Assembly (NCBI GenBank): GCA_038323655.1
Contig: JBBQHE010000081.1
Span: forward strand, 1-17,141
Direction of reading: 5' to 3'
Origin: Humitalea sp038323655
GTDB lineage: Bacteria; Pseudomonadota; Alphaproteobacteria; Acetobacterales; Acetobacteraceae
DNA length: 17,141 nucleotides
Shown: positions 6,191-13,640 of the stretch, one piece after another
Layout: each line of letters begins with the position of its first letter
How positions within the stretch are numbered: the stretch's first letter is position 1
Notes under the pieces: generated by a model
What the model was told of the DNA's origin: nothing
The model's input: only the letters and a program-made list of their open reading frames with translations
Database searches by the model: none
Program-made: the position numbers and the translations under genes

Positions 6191-7749
6191 TCGCAGCGCA
6201 AGCCCCCGCCGGCGCATCCGGGGCAGCCGCCGGCATAGCGCCAGAGCGGCACGGGCGTCTGCCAGGCGCGGCGATTGGCCTCGGCAATGCCGGGGAAGAC
6301 GGGGGCCAGGCGGGCACGGACATCGGCGGCATCGGCGCGCAGGCGTGGCATCAGGGCGGCGACTTCCTCGGCCAAAGCGACTTCGTCGAAGGTGACAAGG
6401 CGCCCGTCCTCCACCACCACGCGCCCGTCCACCAGCACCGTGCGGACCGCGCGGCCGCCTTCGGTGAAGACCAGTTGGCGCGCGGCGCTGTTGAGCGGCA
6501 CGAAGGACGGGTCGGCCAGGTCCAGCAGCACGATATCGGCCTTCATCCCCGGCCGGATCGCGCCGATGCGCCCGCCCAGGCCCAGCGCCTGCGCGCCCCC
6601 CAGCGTCGCCGCGTGCAGCGCATCGGCGGCGGTGGGCGGGTCTTCCTCGGGGTCGTCCGACACCGCCGGCAGCGCACAAAACGCCTTCATCACCGGGAAC
6701 AGGTTCTGCGCGTCGGAGCAGGAACAGTTGTCCGCGCCCAAGGCCAGCGACACGCCGGCCCGGCGCAGCGCCTTGATCGGCGCGATGCCGCTGCGGGTTT
6801 TCAGGTTGCCGACCGGGTTCAGCACAACATGCGTGCCGCTGGCGGCGAGCGTTTCGATCTCGGCCTGCGAAAGCCAGACGCAATGGGCCAGCGACAGGCG
6901 CGGGCCGAGCAGCCCGGCCTGGTCCAGCAGCGTGATCAGCGACCCGCCCGGCTGCGTCGCGCGGGCCTGCACCACCGTCGCGCGGCTTTCGTACAGATGG
7001 GTGAAGACCGGCAGGCCGAGGCGGTGCGACACCTCGGCGATGCGCGCCACGGTTTCCGGCCGCACGCGCTCGGGCGCCGAGGGGCCAAGCGCGAAGCCGA
7101 CCAGCGGATGGCGGCCCTGGCGTTGGGTGATCGCGGCCTCGATCCGCGTCAGCGCATCCACCCCCGGCGGGAAGAGCGCGACGCCGCCCGAAAGGCGCCA
7201 GCGCTCGGCCTCGGGCACGCAATCGGCCAGGTGCGGCACGCTGGCGGTCGGCGGCAATTCGGTGAAATGCGGCGCATAGACGCAGCGCAGCCCGACCTGC
7301 TGGTAGCAGTCGAGCACGAGGTCGAGGTCGTCCTCGTCAAACGGATGCAGCCGGTTCATGTCCTGCACCGTGGTGATGCCGGCGCGCAGGCATTCGGCGG
7401 CGCCCAGCAGGGTCCGCAGCCGCAATTCCTCGCGCGGGCGGCGCGGGAAGGACGGCGGGAGTGCCAGCAGGTTCCATTGTTCCAGCGGCAGGGGCTCGAA
7501 CATCCCCTTCAGCAGCACGTCATGCGAATGGTAATGCGCATTGACCATGCCGGGCATGGCCAGGCGGCGGCTGGCGTCGATGACCCGCGCCGGCGGCGCG
7601 CGCCCCGCGCGGGCGGGATGCGCCGGGTCATCCAGCCCCGGGCCGACCGCTGCGATGGTGTCGCCATCGACCAGGATATCGGCCCGCGCCGGCTGGTCTG
7701 GGTCGGCGGCGAGGTCCAGCACCAGCGCGTTGCGGATCAGCAGGCTCAT
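6187..7749 (-). CDS. Metal-dependent amidohydrolase (TrzN/AtzB/8-oxoguanine deaminase type)
   Basis: A cytoplasmic amidohydrolase-superfamily enzyme that probably removes an amino or similar group from an N-heterocycle. In its 520 residues the metal ligands are all visible: PGMVNAHYH (His72, His74), FTHLYES (His251 with Glu254), LAHC (His289) and LGADNCSCSD (Asp340). NPVGNLKTRSGIAPI (311-325) and GRIGAIRPGMKADIVLLD (393-410) are typical of the deaminase branch. Relatives include guanine, cytosine and hydroxyatrazine deaminases; I cannot choose between them. The C-terminus is odd: after a WRYAGG segment it ends with Cys509, Cys512 and Cys519 in a glycine-rich tail. Its ATG overlaps the TctA stop (ATGA), and its own stop overlaps the molybdoenzyme start. 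Confidence 0.88.
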   Translation of the reverse strand: MSLLIRNALVLDLAADPDQPARADILVDGDTIAAVGPGLDDPAHPARAGRAPPARVIDASRRLAMPGMVNAHYHSHDVLLKGMFEPLPLEQWNLLALPPSFPRRPREELRLRTLLGAAECLRAGITTVQDMNRLHPFDEDDLDLVLDCYQQVGLRCVYAPHFTELPPTASVPHLADCVPEAERWRLSGGVALFPPGVDALTRIEAAITQRQGRHPLVGFALGPSAPERVRPETVARIAEVSHRLGLPVFTHLYESRATVVQARATQPGGSLITLLDQAGLLGPRLSLAHCVWLSQAEIETLAASGTHVVLNPVGNLKTRSGIAPIKALRRAGVSLALGADNCSCSDAQNLFPVMKAFCALPAVSDDPEEDPPTAADALHAATLGGAQALGLGGRIGAIRPGMKADIVLLDLADPSFVPLNSAARQLVFTEGGRAVRTVLVDGRVVVEDGRLVTFDEVALAEEVAALMPRLRADAADVRARLAPVFPGIAEANRRAWQTPVPLWRYAGGCPGCAGGGLRCE

Positions 7750-9224
7750 GCGCCGCGGCCCCGGAGCGAACCGGCAAAGGTCCAGGCCAGCAGCAGCACC
7801 GCAGCACCCAGCAGCCCCGCGGTGCCGGGCCGCATGAGCATGGCCAGAAGGTCGCCGCCCGCGATGGTCAGCCCCTGGTGGAAGGAGGTTTCGGCCAGCG
7901 TGCCCAGCACCAGCCCGATCACCAGCGGCACCACCGGATAGCCGAAGCGCCGCGCCAGATAGCCGAAGATGCCGAAGCCGAGTGCCAGGAACACATCGAA
8001 CAGCCGCTGGTCCTGCGCGAAGACGCCGGCGAAGGACACGACGAGAAACACCGGCGCCAGGATTTCGGCCCGCACCAGCGTCACCCGCGCGAACAGGTTC
8101 GTCATCAGCAGACCCATGATGGCAAACAGGAAGGCGCCGATGATCAGCCCGACGAAAAAGCCCCAGATCAATTCGGGCTGGCTGCTGAACAGCATTGTCC
8201 CCGGCCGCAGCCCATGCACCGTCAGCGCCACCAGCAGCAGGGCCGAGGTCGCGCCGCCGGGGATGCCCAGCGTCAGCGCCGGCACCAGGCTGGCGCAGAC
8301 CGCGCTGTTGTTCGCAGCCTCGGGCGCGATCACGCCTTCCGGCGCGCCCTGGCCGAAGCGCGAGGGATCGGCCGCCGAACGCTTTTCCACGGCATAGGCG
8401 AGGAAACTGGCGGCGACTGCGCCGACCCCTGGCGTGATGCCGATGCCGATGCCGATCAGCGTGGAACGCACCAGTGCGACCGGATAGCGGAAGGTATCGA
8501 CCAGCCCGGCCCAGACGCTGCCCGACAGCGACCCCATGCGCGACACCGCCTCCCGCGTCACGATCCAGCCGATGATCTCCGACACGGCGAAAAGCCCGAC
8601 GGTCACGGGCACCAGGCCGATGCCCGATTGCAGTTCCAGGATGCCGAAGGCGAAGCGCGCCTCGCCCATCACGCTGTCCACGCCGACGAAGGACAGGCAC
8701 AGGCCGAGGGCTGCCATCATCACCCCCTTCACCGGCGCCTCGCGGCTCAAGACCGCGACGACGGCCAGGCCCAGCATGGCGAGTGCGAAATATTCGGCCG
8801 GGCTGAACGCCTTGGCCAGCGTCAGCAGCGGCGCGGTCAGCAGCATCACCGCCAGCATGCCGGCCACAGCGCCGAACAGGCTGGCGCCGATCGACAGCCC
8901 GATCGCCACCCGCGCCCGCCCCTGCCGCGCCATGGGGTAGCCGTCGAAGCAGGTGGCGGCGGCGGTCGTCTCGCCCGGCACGTTCAGCAGGATGGAGGTG
9001 AAGGAACCGCTGCAATTCGCCGCCGCCGAAATCGAGGCCAGCATCAGAAGTGCTGCCAGCGGTTCCATGGTGAAGGTGAAGGGGATCAGCAGCGCCATGG
9101 CGGTGATCGGCCCGAGGCCCGGGATCACGCCGACCCACATGCCGCCGATGGTGCCCAGCAGCATGAACAGCAGCTGGTTCCATTCCAGCGCGGCGCGCAG
9201 GCCGATCAGCAGATTGTCGACCAT
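7746..9224 (-). CDS. tctA: Tripartite tricarboxylate transporter, large permease subunit TctA
   Basis: The large membrane component of a TTT-family secondary transporter working with a periplasmic TctC. The 492-residue, strongly hydrophobic protein has the two family repeats with glycine- and proline-rich signatures: GTIGGMWVGVIPGLGPITAM near the N-terminus and GIGIGITPGVGAVAASFLAYAVEK in the second half, plus SILLNVPGETTAA and LTLGIPGGATSALLL. About ten to twelve membrane segments are expected. I chose the ATG at 9224, one base after the TctB stop (TGAGATG), because the following MVDNLLIGLRAAL fits the family N-terminus. An ATG at 9236 would add four residues; the longer open frame to 9449 is antisense-like and lies over tctB. 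The solute is unknown; operon context suggests a heterocyclic or carboxylated catabolite. Confidence 0.93.
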   Translation of the reverse strand: MVDNLLIGLRAALEWNQLLFMLLGTIGGMWVGVIPGLGPITAMALLIPFTFTMEPLAALLMLASISAAANCSGSFTSILLNVPGETTAAATCFDGYPMARQGRARVAIGLSIGASLFGAVAGMLAVMLLTAPLLTLAKAFSPAEYFALAMLGLAVVAVLSREAPVKGVMMAALGLCLSFVGVDSVMGEARFAFGILELQSGIGLVPVTVGLFAVSEIIGWIVTREAVSRMGSLSGSVWAGLVDTFRYPVALVRSTLIGIGIGITPGVGAVAASFLAYAVEKRSAADPSRFGQGAPEGVIAPEAANNSAVCASLVPALTLGIPGGATSALLLVALTVHGLRPGTMLFSSQPELIWGFFVGLIIGAFLFAIMGLLMTNLFARVTLVRAEILAPVFLVVSFAGVFAQDQRLFDVFLALGFGIFGYLARRFGYPVVPLVIGLVLGTLAETSFHQGLTIAGGDLLAMLMRPGTAGLLGAAVLLLAWTFAGSLRGRGA

Positions 9225-9225
9225 C

Positions 9226-9702
9226 TCAATCGGCATCCCGCGCATCGATGATGCGTTCCATGATGAGGCCCTGCGGCAGGCGCATGGCGAAGATCTCGAC
9301 GAAGACGACATCGACCGCGAGCAGCGTGCCGGCCGCGACCGCCAGCAGCACCAGCGGCCGTCGGTAGCCGAGCAGCCAAGGCAGCGCCAGCAGCACCACG
9401 CCGGACGCCACCCAGAAGCCGGCCAGCCAAAGCAGCACGGCATAGGCAATCGGCACGCCGATCGACAGCCCGGCGAGCCAGGCGGCGTCCGGGTCCTCGG
9501 CGGTGGGTTCCGCCATGCCCGCCCGGCTCCCGCGCGCGGCTTGCACCAGGTTCACCAGCGCGGCCAGCCCGCCGACCAGCCCGACCACGGCGGGAAAGGC
9601 GCCGGCCAGGCCCCGCGCCCGCAGCCCCGATTGCGCGACATAGCCGAGCACGCCCAGCAGCAGCACGGCGAAGGCGACACCCGGCAGCCGCGCCCGGATC
9701 AT
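9226..9702 (-). CDS. tctB: Tripartite tricarboxylate transporter, small membrane subunit TctB
   Basis: The 158-residue small membrane partner of TctA. TctB proteins are poorly conserved, so the call rests on size, hydrophobic profile and position between tctC and tctA. Four membrane segments are visible: about residues 7-25, 35-54, 75-100 and 105-140. A charged loop (RGSRAGMAEPTAEDPD) separates the two pairs, as is usual for TctB. The ATG at 9702 overlaps the tctC stop as ATGA, and the stop lies one base before the tctA ATG. Confidence 0.87.
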   Translation of the reverse strand: MIRARLPGVAFAVLLLGVLGYVAQSGLRARGLAGAFPAVVGLVGGLAALVNLVQAARGSRAGMAEPTAEDPDAAWLAGLSIGVPIAYAVLLWLAGFWVASGVVLLALPWLLGYRRPLVLLAVAAGTLLAVDVVFVEIFAMRLPQGLIMERIIDARDAD

Positions 9703-10640
9703 GCGCGCAGTTCGTCGCGGAAGGCTGCGACCAAAGCGCTCTCGGCGGCCAGGATCGTGACGATCTGCGCAGGCTCCATCAGGACCGGGAATTCGCCCTG
9801 GCGTTCCATGCGGGCGATCAACTCGGGCTCGCTGAAGGCTTCGCGGAAGGCGGTGGTGAGTGCTGCGCGCCGTTCGGCCGGCACGGCCGCGCGGGCAGAG
9901 CAGAAGAACAGTTGCGCCACCAACTGCACCGTCAGCCCCTGTTCGGCGACGGTCGGGTGGTCAGGCAGCGCGCGGGCGCGGGCCGGTTCGAAGACGCCGA
10001 TGATATGCAGGTTGTCGAGCGCGCGGGAGGCCGAGGCCGGCCCGCCGATCGAGGCATCGATATGCCCGCCGATCACCTGGGCATAGGCCGCACTGCTGCC
10101 GTTGAAATGCGCGATGTCGAAGGGAATGTTCAGGTCCCGGCGCATAGCCAGCAGTTGCAGGTGATGCGCCCCGCCGCGGCCGATGGACCCCACCACCACG
10201 CGCCGCGACCGGCAGGCAGCGATGAAATCCGCCATGTTGCGGATCGGGCTGTCCTTCTTCACGTTCAATTGCCCGCCGGTCGCCTGCCAGCCGTAGATCG
10301 GCGTGAAGTCGCGCGCGGCATAGGGCACCTCGAACAGCGCGGTATCGACCGACACGCCGGGGGCGACCTCGGTCATGATGGTGTAGCCGTCGGCGCGGTT
10401 GGTGAAGAGCTTTGTCCGCGCGACGCGGCCGCCGGCGCCGGTCGCGTAGTCGAACTGCGACTTGAAGCCGCGGGCCTCCAGGAAGGGCTGGATGGTGCGG
10501 GTGGTCACGTCGATCGAACCGCCGGGCGACTGGTAGATCAGCCAGGTCAGGTCACGCGTCGGGAAACGCCCCTGGGCCATCGCGGGGGCGGTGGCGAGGC
10601 CGAGCGAAGCGGCACCAAGGCCACGGCGGGTAAAGGTCAT
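9699..10640 (-). CDS. tctC: Tripartite tricarboxylate transporter substrate-binding protein TctC (Bug family)
   Basis: The periplasmic solute receptor of the TctABC transporter, 313 residues, the usual Bug length. The N-terminus is a signal peptide: MTFTRRGLGAASLGLA contains a twin arginine followed by a hydrophobic stretch, with a likely cut after AMA (about residue 22), so Tat export is possible. The mature part shows the Bug pattern: a first strand with PGGSIDVTTRTI, then GAGGRVARTKL, a central GSIGRGGAHHLQLLAM and FNGSSAAYAQVIGGHIDAS. Its ATG overlaps the upstream stop (ATGA). Many alphaproteobacteria and betaproteobacteria carry orphan Bug genes, but this one sits with its own permease, so direct pairing is expected. 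Ligand unknown. Confidence 0.92.
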   Translation of the reverse strand: MTFTRRGLGAASLGLATAPAMAQGRFPTRDLTWLIYQSPGGSIDVTTRTIQPFLEARGFKSQFDYATGAGGRVARTKLFTNRADGYTIMTEVAPGVSVDTALFEVPYAARDFTPIYGWQATGGQLNVKKDSPIRNMADFIAACRSRRVVVGSIGRGGAHHLQLLAMRRDLNIPFDIAHFNGSSAAYAQVIGGHIDASIGGPASASRALDNLHIIGVFEPARARALPDHPTVAEQGLTVQLVAQLFFCSARAAVPAERRAALTTAFREAFSEPELIARMERQGEFPVLMEPAQIVTILAAESALVAAFRDELRA

Positions 10641-11677
10641 GCCGGAAGAATCCTTTCGTGGGAGGGGGAGGAAGGCGCGCCGAGGTCGAGCCGAAGCCCC
10701 GCCCCGGTGGAAAGCGCCCGGTCATGCGCCAGGCCCGCCAGCGCCAGGTCGGCGACGGCCATGCCCTGGACGATGGCCAGGATGTTCTCGGCGGGATTTC
10801 TGCGCCCCGGCTTCAGCCCGGCCGCGACTTCGCCGACATCGGCGTCGCAGCGCGCGGCGATGGTGTCCTGCGAAAGCGTGCCGGCCTTGATCCAATGCGA
10901 CACGCTGCCGGCGACGGTGGCGAAGGCCAGGTCGTCGATGATGAAACGCCCGGCCCAGCCGGTCAGCACATCGGGTTCCAGTTCCAGGTCGCCGAGGCCG
11001 ATCAGCGTCGCACCGCGCGCCAGGTGCCGCGCCGCCAGGAAGGGCGCGGTGGCCGAGGTCATGGTCAGCACCAGCCCTGCGCCCGCGACGGCGCTGGCCA
11101 CATCGGGCATGGCGCGCAGCGCGGGCTCGGCGGCGATATGGGCGGCGACGAAGCGCGCGGCGGTATCGGCACTGCGCGCGGTCACGCGGATTTCGGCCAG
11201 CCCCGGCAGGGCTTCGCGCAAGGGCGCCAGCATTTCGGCCGCGATCCGCCCCGCGCCGACCAGGGTTGCGATGCGCGTGCCAGGGGCCGCGAGCAGTCGT
11301 GCGGCGAGCGCCCCGGTCGCGGCGGTGCGCAGCAGATGCAGCCAAAAAGCTTCGATCAGGGCGATGGGCCGGCCGGTGGCGGGATCGGCCAGCCAGAACC
11401 AGTCCTGCGTCACCTCGCGCCCCGCCGCATCGGTCGCATCCGCGACCAGGCGAAAGCCGGCGATGCCCTGGCCCGGCAGCACCGCGCCCTTGACCTTGAA
11501 GACGCAGCCCTGGCCCGCGAGCGACTGCGAGGAGGGGGTGGAGAGCACGCGGCGGGCAGTGCCGTAGTCGCGCCAGGCGGTCTCGGTCGCCGCCAGCGCC
11601 TGGGCGGGGGTGACAAGGCCGCGGGCCTCGTCCTGGCGCAGGATCAGGAAGGGCAGGGTCATGCCGGGCGGGCTCAT
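10637..11677 (-). CDS. Ornithine cyclodeaminase / mu-crystallin family NAD(P)-dependent enzyme
   Basis: A 346-residue member of the ornithine cyclodeaminase/mu-crystallin family, which includes amino-acid cyclodeaminases, alanine dehydrogenases and ketimine reductases. Visible are the substrate-side FKVKGA (60-65) and RTAATGALAARLLA (117-130), the dinucleotide-binding LVGAGRIAAEML (139-150), and GLGDLELEPDV, whose Asp230 may be the catalytic acid of the family. The C-terminal part has KPGRRNPAENI, close to the usual conserved TVF-K/S segment but altered. The ATG at 11677 lies in TTATGA, overlapping the barbiturase-like stop. A second ATG five codons in is an alternative. Its role in the operon is unclear; reduction or deamination of an imine or amino-acid product of ring opening is a guess. 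Confidence 0.85.
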   Translation of the reverse strand: MSPPGMTLPFLILRQDEARGLVTPAQALAATETAWRDYGTARRVLSTPSSQSLAGQGCVFKVKGAVLPGQGIAGFRLVADATDAAGREVTQDWFWLADPATGRPIALIEAFWLHLLRTAATGALAARLLAAPGTRIATLVGAGRIAAEMLAPLREALPGLAEIRVTARSADTAARFVAAHIAAEPALRAMPDVASAVAGAGLVLTMTSATAPFLAARHLARGATLIGLGDLELEPDVLTGWAGRFIIDDLAFATVAGSVSHWIKAGTLSQDTIAARCDADVGEVAAGLKPGRRNPAENILAIVQGMAVADLALAGLAHDRALSTGAGLRLDLGAPSSPSHERILPA

Positions 11678-12732
11678 AAGGGGGCCTCGGCGATGGCGGC
11701 GAAAAGCCCGCCGCCGGGTGGCGCCTGGCCCTCGGCCCCGCCCGAGACGAAGACGCTTGTGTCGCCGAAAATGGCCCCCGCGATGCCGCTGGCCGCGGCG
11801 CGCAGGTGCTTGTCGGGGGTCAATTCGCTGCCGAGCACGGTGGTGCGCCTTCCGCGCAGCACGCCCCCCGGCGGCACGCCGAGTTTCAGGAACAGGGCGC
11901 GCAGCGGCGAGCCTGGCCGCGGCATGCCGTCGGCATCCCAGCCCATGCCCAGGGCCGCGGCCAGGCGGCGGACGGGCCGCAGGTCAAGCGCATCCGCCAT
12001 CGGGGCGGCGCCGATGACCAGGCCGCCGGCGGCACCGGGGCGGTTGCCCAGGACCACGACCTCGTCATGCGCCAGTTCGGTGCCGGAAAACGCCATGGCG
12101 CGGTGGCCGTGCAGCGGGGTGCGGGCAAGCGGGCCGGCGGTGGTGAGGGCCTGGTCGGTGACCTCGGCCAGCGCCAGCGCGGCGCCCAGAGCCCCGGCGG
12201 CGCGGGCGGCGCCGGTCGATCCCGCGCGGGCGGGGTCGGGGCCGGTGGCGGGGGGGACGGGGGTCTTGAGCAGCACGAGCCCGACCTGGTCGGCGGTCAG
12301 CCCGGCGTCCTGCATGGCGGCGGTGACGGCGCCCGCGACGTGGCGGGCATGCGCCGGCCCGCCGCGCTCGGCGGGATCGATGGGGGTGGTGCGGGCGGTG
12401 CCGAGGACCAGGCGCGGCGGGCCGCCCGGCCGGTCGGGCGCGTCCTCGGCCAGCAGGGCCAGGCCGAAGGGCGTGGCGATACCCTCGCAGCCGGTGGAAA
12501 ACACCAGCGTGCTGTGCGCCAGCAGGGCGGGGCCGCCGGCGGAAAGGATGGCGGCCTCGGCCGCGGCGGTCGCAACTTCGCGCGAAAAATCGTTCAACGT
12601 GGCCGGGCCCTCGGTCTTGCCCAGCACCACCAGCCGCGTGATGGCGCTGGTCTCGCGGGCTGCCAGCAGGTCGCGCAGGGCGGCGAAATCACTGAGGCGC
12701 GACCAGCCGAAGGTCTCGACGCTGGTCCGCAT
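11674..12732 (-). CDS. Ring-opening amidohydrolase, barbiturase / cyanuric acid hydrolase family
   Basis: This enzyme hydrolyses a cyclic amide (barbiturate to ureidomalonate, or cyanuric acid to the biuret precursor). The family is small and has its own fold of three repeated domains, each giving a Lys-Ser pair. All three pairs are visible in these 352 residues: Lys39 (VLGKTEG) with Ser79 (VFSTGCEG), Lys156 (VLLKTP) with Ser216 (AFSGTELAHDEVVVLGN), and Lys283 (FLKLGVPPGGVLRGRRTT) with Ser330 (VSGGAEGQAPPGGG). The length is close to the roughly 360 residues of known members. The ATG at 12732 directly follows the stop of a small upstream ORF, and the gene leads a seven-gene operon. Barbiturase and cyanuric acid hydrolase cannot be told apart by eye; the molybdoenzyme in the operon favours a pyrimidine-like route. 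Confidence 0.88.
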   Translation of the reverse strand: MRTSVETFGWSRLSDFAALRDLLAARETSAITRLVVLGKTEGPATLNDFSREVATAAAEAAILSAGGPALLAHSTLVFSTGCEGIATPFGLALLAEDAPDRPGGPPRLVLGTARTTPIDPAERGGPAHARHVAGAVTAAMQDAGLTADQVGLVLLKTPVPPATGPDPARAGSTGAARAAGALGAALALAEVTDQALTTAGPLARTPLHGHRAMAFSGTELAHDEVVVLGNRPGAAGGLVIGAAPMADALDLRPVRRLAAALGMGWDADGMPRPGSPLRALFLKLGVPPGGVLRGRRTTVLGSELTPDKHLRAAASGIAGAIFGDTSVFVSGGAEGQAPPGGGLFAAIAEAPL

Positions 12733-12939
12733 TCAGCGGCGCGACGAGGTCTGCGTGGCCGGGGCGAACAGGCCGTGGTCGAACAGGCCGTGGTCGATCA
12801 GGCCGTGGTCGATCAGCCCCGGCTGCTGCGCCCGGCTGTGGCCGGCGCCGCGGCGCCGGGCGACGTGCCCCCGGTTGCCGACCAGCGGCGCAACCAGATC
12901 AAGGCTGTTGCCGGTGCAGGGCAGCGTGACACGGGCCAT
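12733..12939 (-). CDS. Possible small leader protein with tandem DHGLF repeats
   Basis: A 68-codon open frame ends with TGA exactly one base before the barbiturase-like ATG (TGAATG), so its translation would be coupled to the operon. Codons are GC-rich at the third position from the ATG at 12939 on, unlike the stretch upstream to 13032, which supports the shorter start. AAGG lies 10 nt upstream. The product begins MARVTLPCTGNSLDLVAPL and ends in repeats (IDHGLIDHGLFDHGLF) encoded by a 15-bp tandem DNA repeat. I recognise no family. It may equally be an untranslated leader; the unbroken repeat phase is compatible with either. Confidence 0.4.
   Translation of the reverse strand: MARVTLPCTGNSLDLVAPLVGNRGHVARRRGAGHSRAQQPGLIDHGLIDHGLFDHGLFAPATQTSSRR
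12766..12825. repeat. 15-bp tandem repeat, three full units plus a diverged fourth
   Basis: Units GAACAGGCCGTGGTC at 12766-12780 and 12781-12795 are identical. GATCAGGCCGTGGTC at 12796-12810 has one change. A fourth unit, 12811-12825, keeps only GATCAG and scattered bases. The period is a multiple of three, so on the minus strand it encodes a repeated pentapeptide (DHGLF/DHGLI). It lies 34-93 nt upstream of the barbiturase-like start. Confidence 0.85.
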
Positions 12940-12989
12940 GGCGGAAAAGCCTTCAGCATCATCTGGATCCGCGACGGCCGCGGGTCGCG

Positions 12990-13018
12990 ATATCAGGCTC
13001 GATCCAGCGATGCGTAAA
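12990..13018 (-). promoter_or_regulatory. Weak candidate promoter for the catabolic operon
   Basis: On the minus strand TTTACG (13018-13013) and TGATAT (12995-12990) are separated by 17 nt, with 4/6 and 3/6 matches to the sigma-70 boxes. The site lies about 50 nt upstream of the small ORF and about 260 nt upstream of the barbiturase-like start. GC-rich alphaproteobacterial promoters are hard to recognise, so this is only a candidate. Confidence 0.2.
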
Positions 13019-13186
13019 GCCCACCGGGACACCCCCTAGCCACCCGGCCCGACGCAGCCTGACCCTTTGTGACTGAAAATGCGGCGGTGCATGACCACGA
13101 TGGCGACACCGGACGCGAGGCCGCCACGGCGCCGGCGGGTGGGGTGGCTTGGGCGCCTGTCCCCCCCCGCACCGTGGTTCAGGTGG

Positions 13187-13609
13187 TCATTGCGCCGCGT
13201 GGCCGTTGCGTGGTGGGGGTTCGGTGGCGATGCGGGCGAACACGGCTTGTGCCTCGGTCATCGCGGCCTGGCGGACGGCGCCGGCGCGGACTTCGGCCGG
13301 GCTCCACATCCAGCTGCGCGCCGGGTCGTCGCGCATGTCCCAGTGCGGGAACAGGCGGGTTTCGGCGTCGCCAGTCCAGATCAGCGAGATTTCCAGATGC
13401 CGGTCGTCGCGCAGGATGCGGCCGAAGGTTTCGGTCACGGCGTCGCGTGGGCCCTCCAGCATCTGCATGTACAGGTCGGCGCGGCAAATCAGCGATCCTG
13501 TGATGGCGCGGCGCGCGTTCTGGCGGCGGGCGGCGACCAGGATGTCGTCCAGGATGCGTTCGTCGAAGCCGAAGGGGCGGGAGGTGTAGATCAGTTGCGT
13601 CAGGCGCAT
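13187..13609 (-). CDS. BLUF-domain blue-light receptor (minus-strand member of a pair)
   Basis: A 140-residue protein that is essentially one BLUF domain, binding FAD and sensing blue light. The key residues are in place: Tyr8 (QLIYTS), Asn31 (RQNARRAITGSL), Gln49 (YMQMLEG) and the Trp90/Met92 pair (PHWDMRDD). RDDRHLEI is also typical. No output domain follows, only a short charged tail of about 40 residues, so it should signal by protein contact like other short BLUF proteins. I chose the ATG at 13609, with GGGAAG about 9-14 nt upstream; the frame stays open to 14353 but runs antisense to the second BLUF gene. It points toward the catabolic operon, whose first gene begins about 250-450 bases downstream. 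Confidence 0.92.
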   Translation of the reverse strand: MRLTQLIYTSRPFGFDERILDDILVAARRQNARRAITGSLICRADLYMQMLEGPRDAVTETFGRILRDDRHLEISLIWTGDAETRLFPHWDMRDDPARSWMWSPAEVRAGAVRQAAMTEAQAVFARIATEPPPRNGHAAQ

Positions 13610-13640
13610 GGGCCAGCTTCCCAGGTGTGAGGGGATGATC

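Noticed and set aside
3980..6238. 752-codon plus-strand open frame
   Set aside because: It is antisense to the molybdoenzyme gene, rich in Gly, Arg, Ala and His, and mirrors third-position GC bias of the real gene; no motif is recognisable.
4290..6332. 680-codon minus-strand open frame overlapping the molybdoenzyme
   Set aside because: An out-of-frame shadow full of Arg and Pro; the sister frame has every molybdopterin-binding motif.
12766..12825. Short tandem repeats as a possible CRISPR array
   Set aside because: The 15-bp units are directly adjacent with no spacers, are too short, and no cas gene is near.
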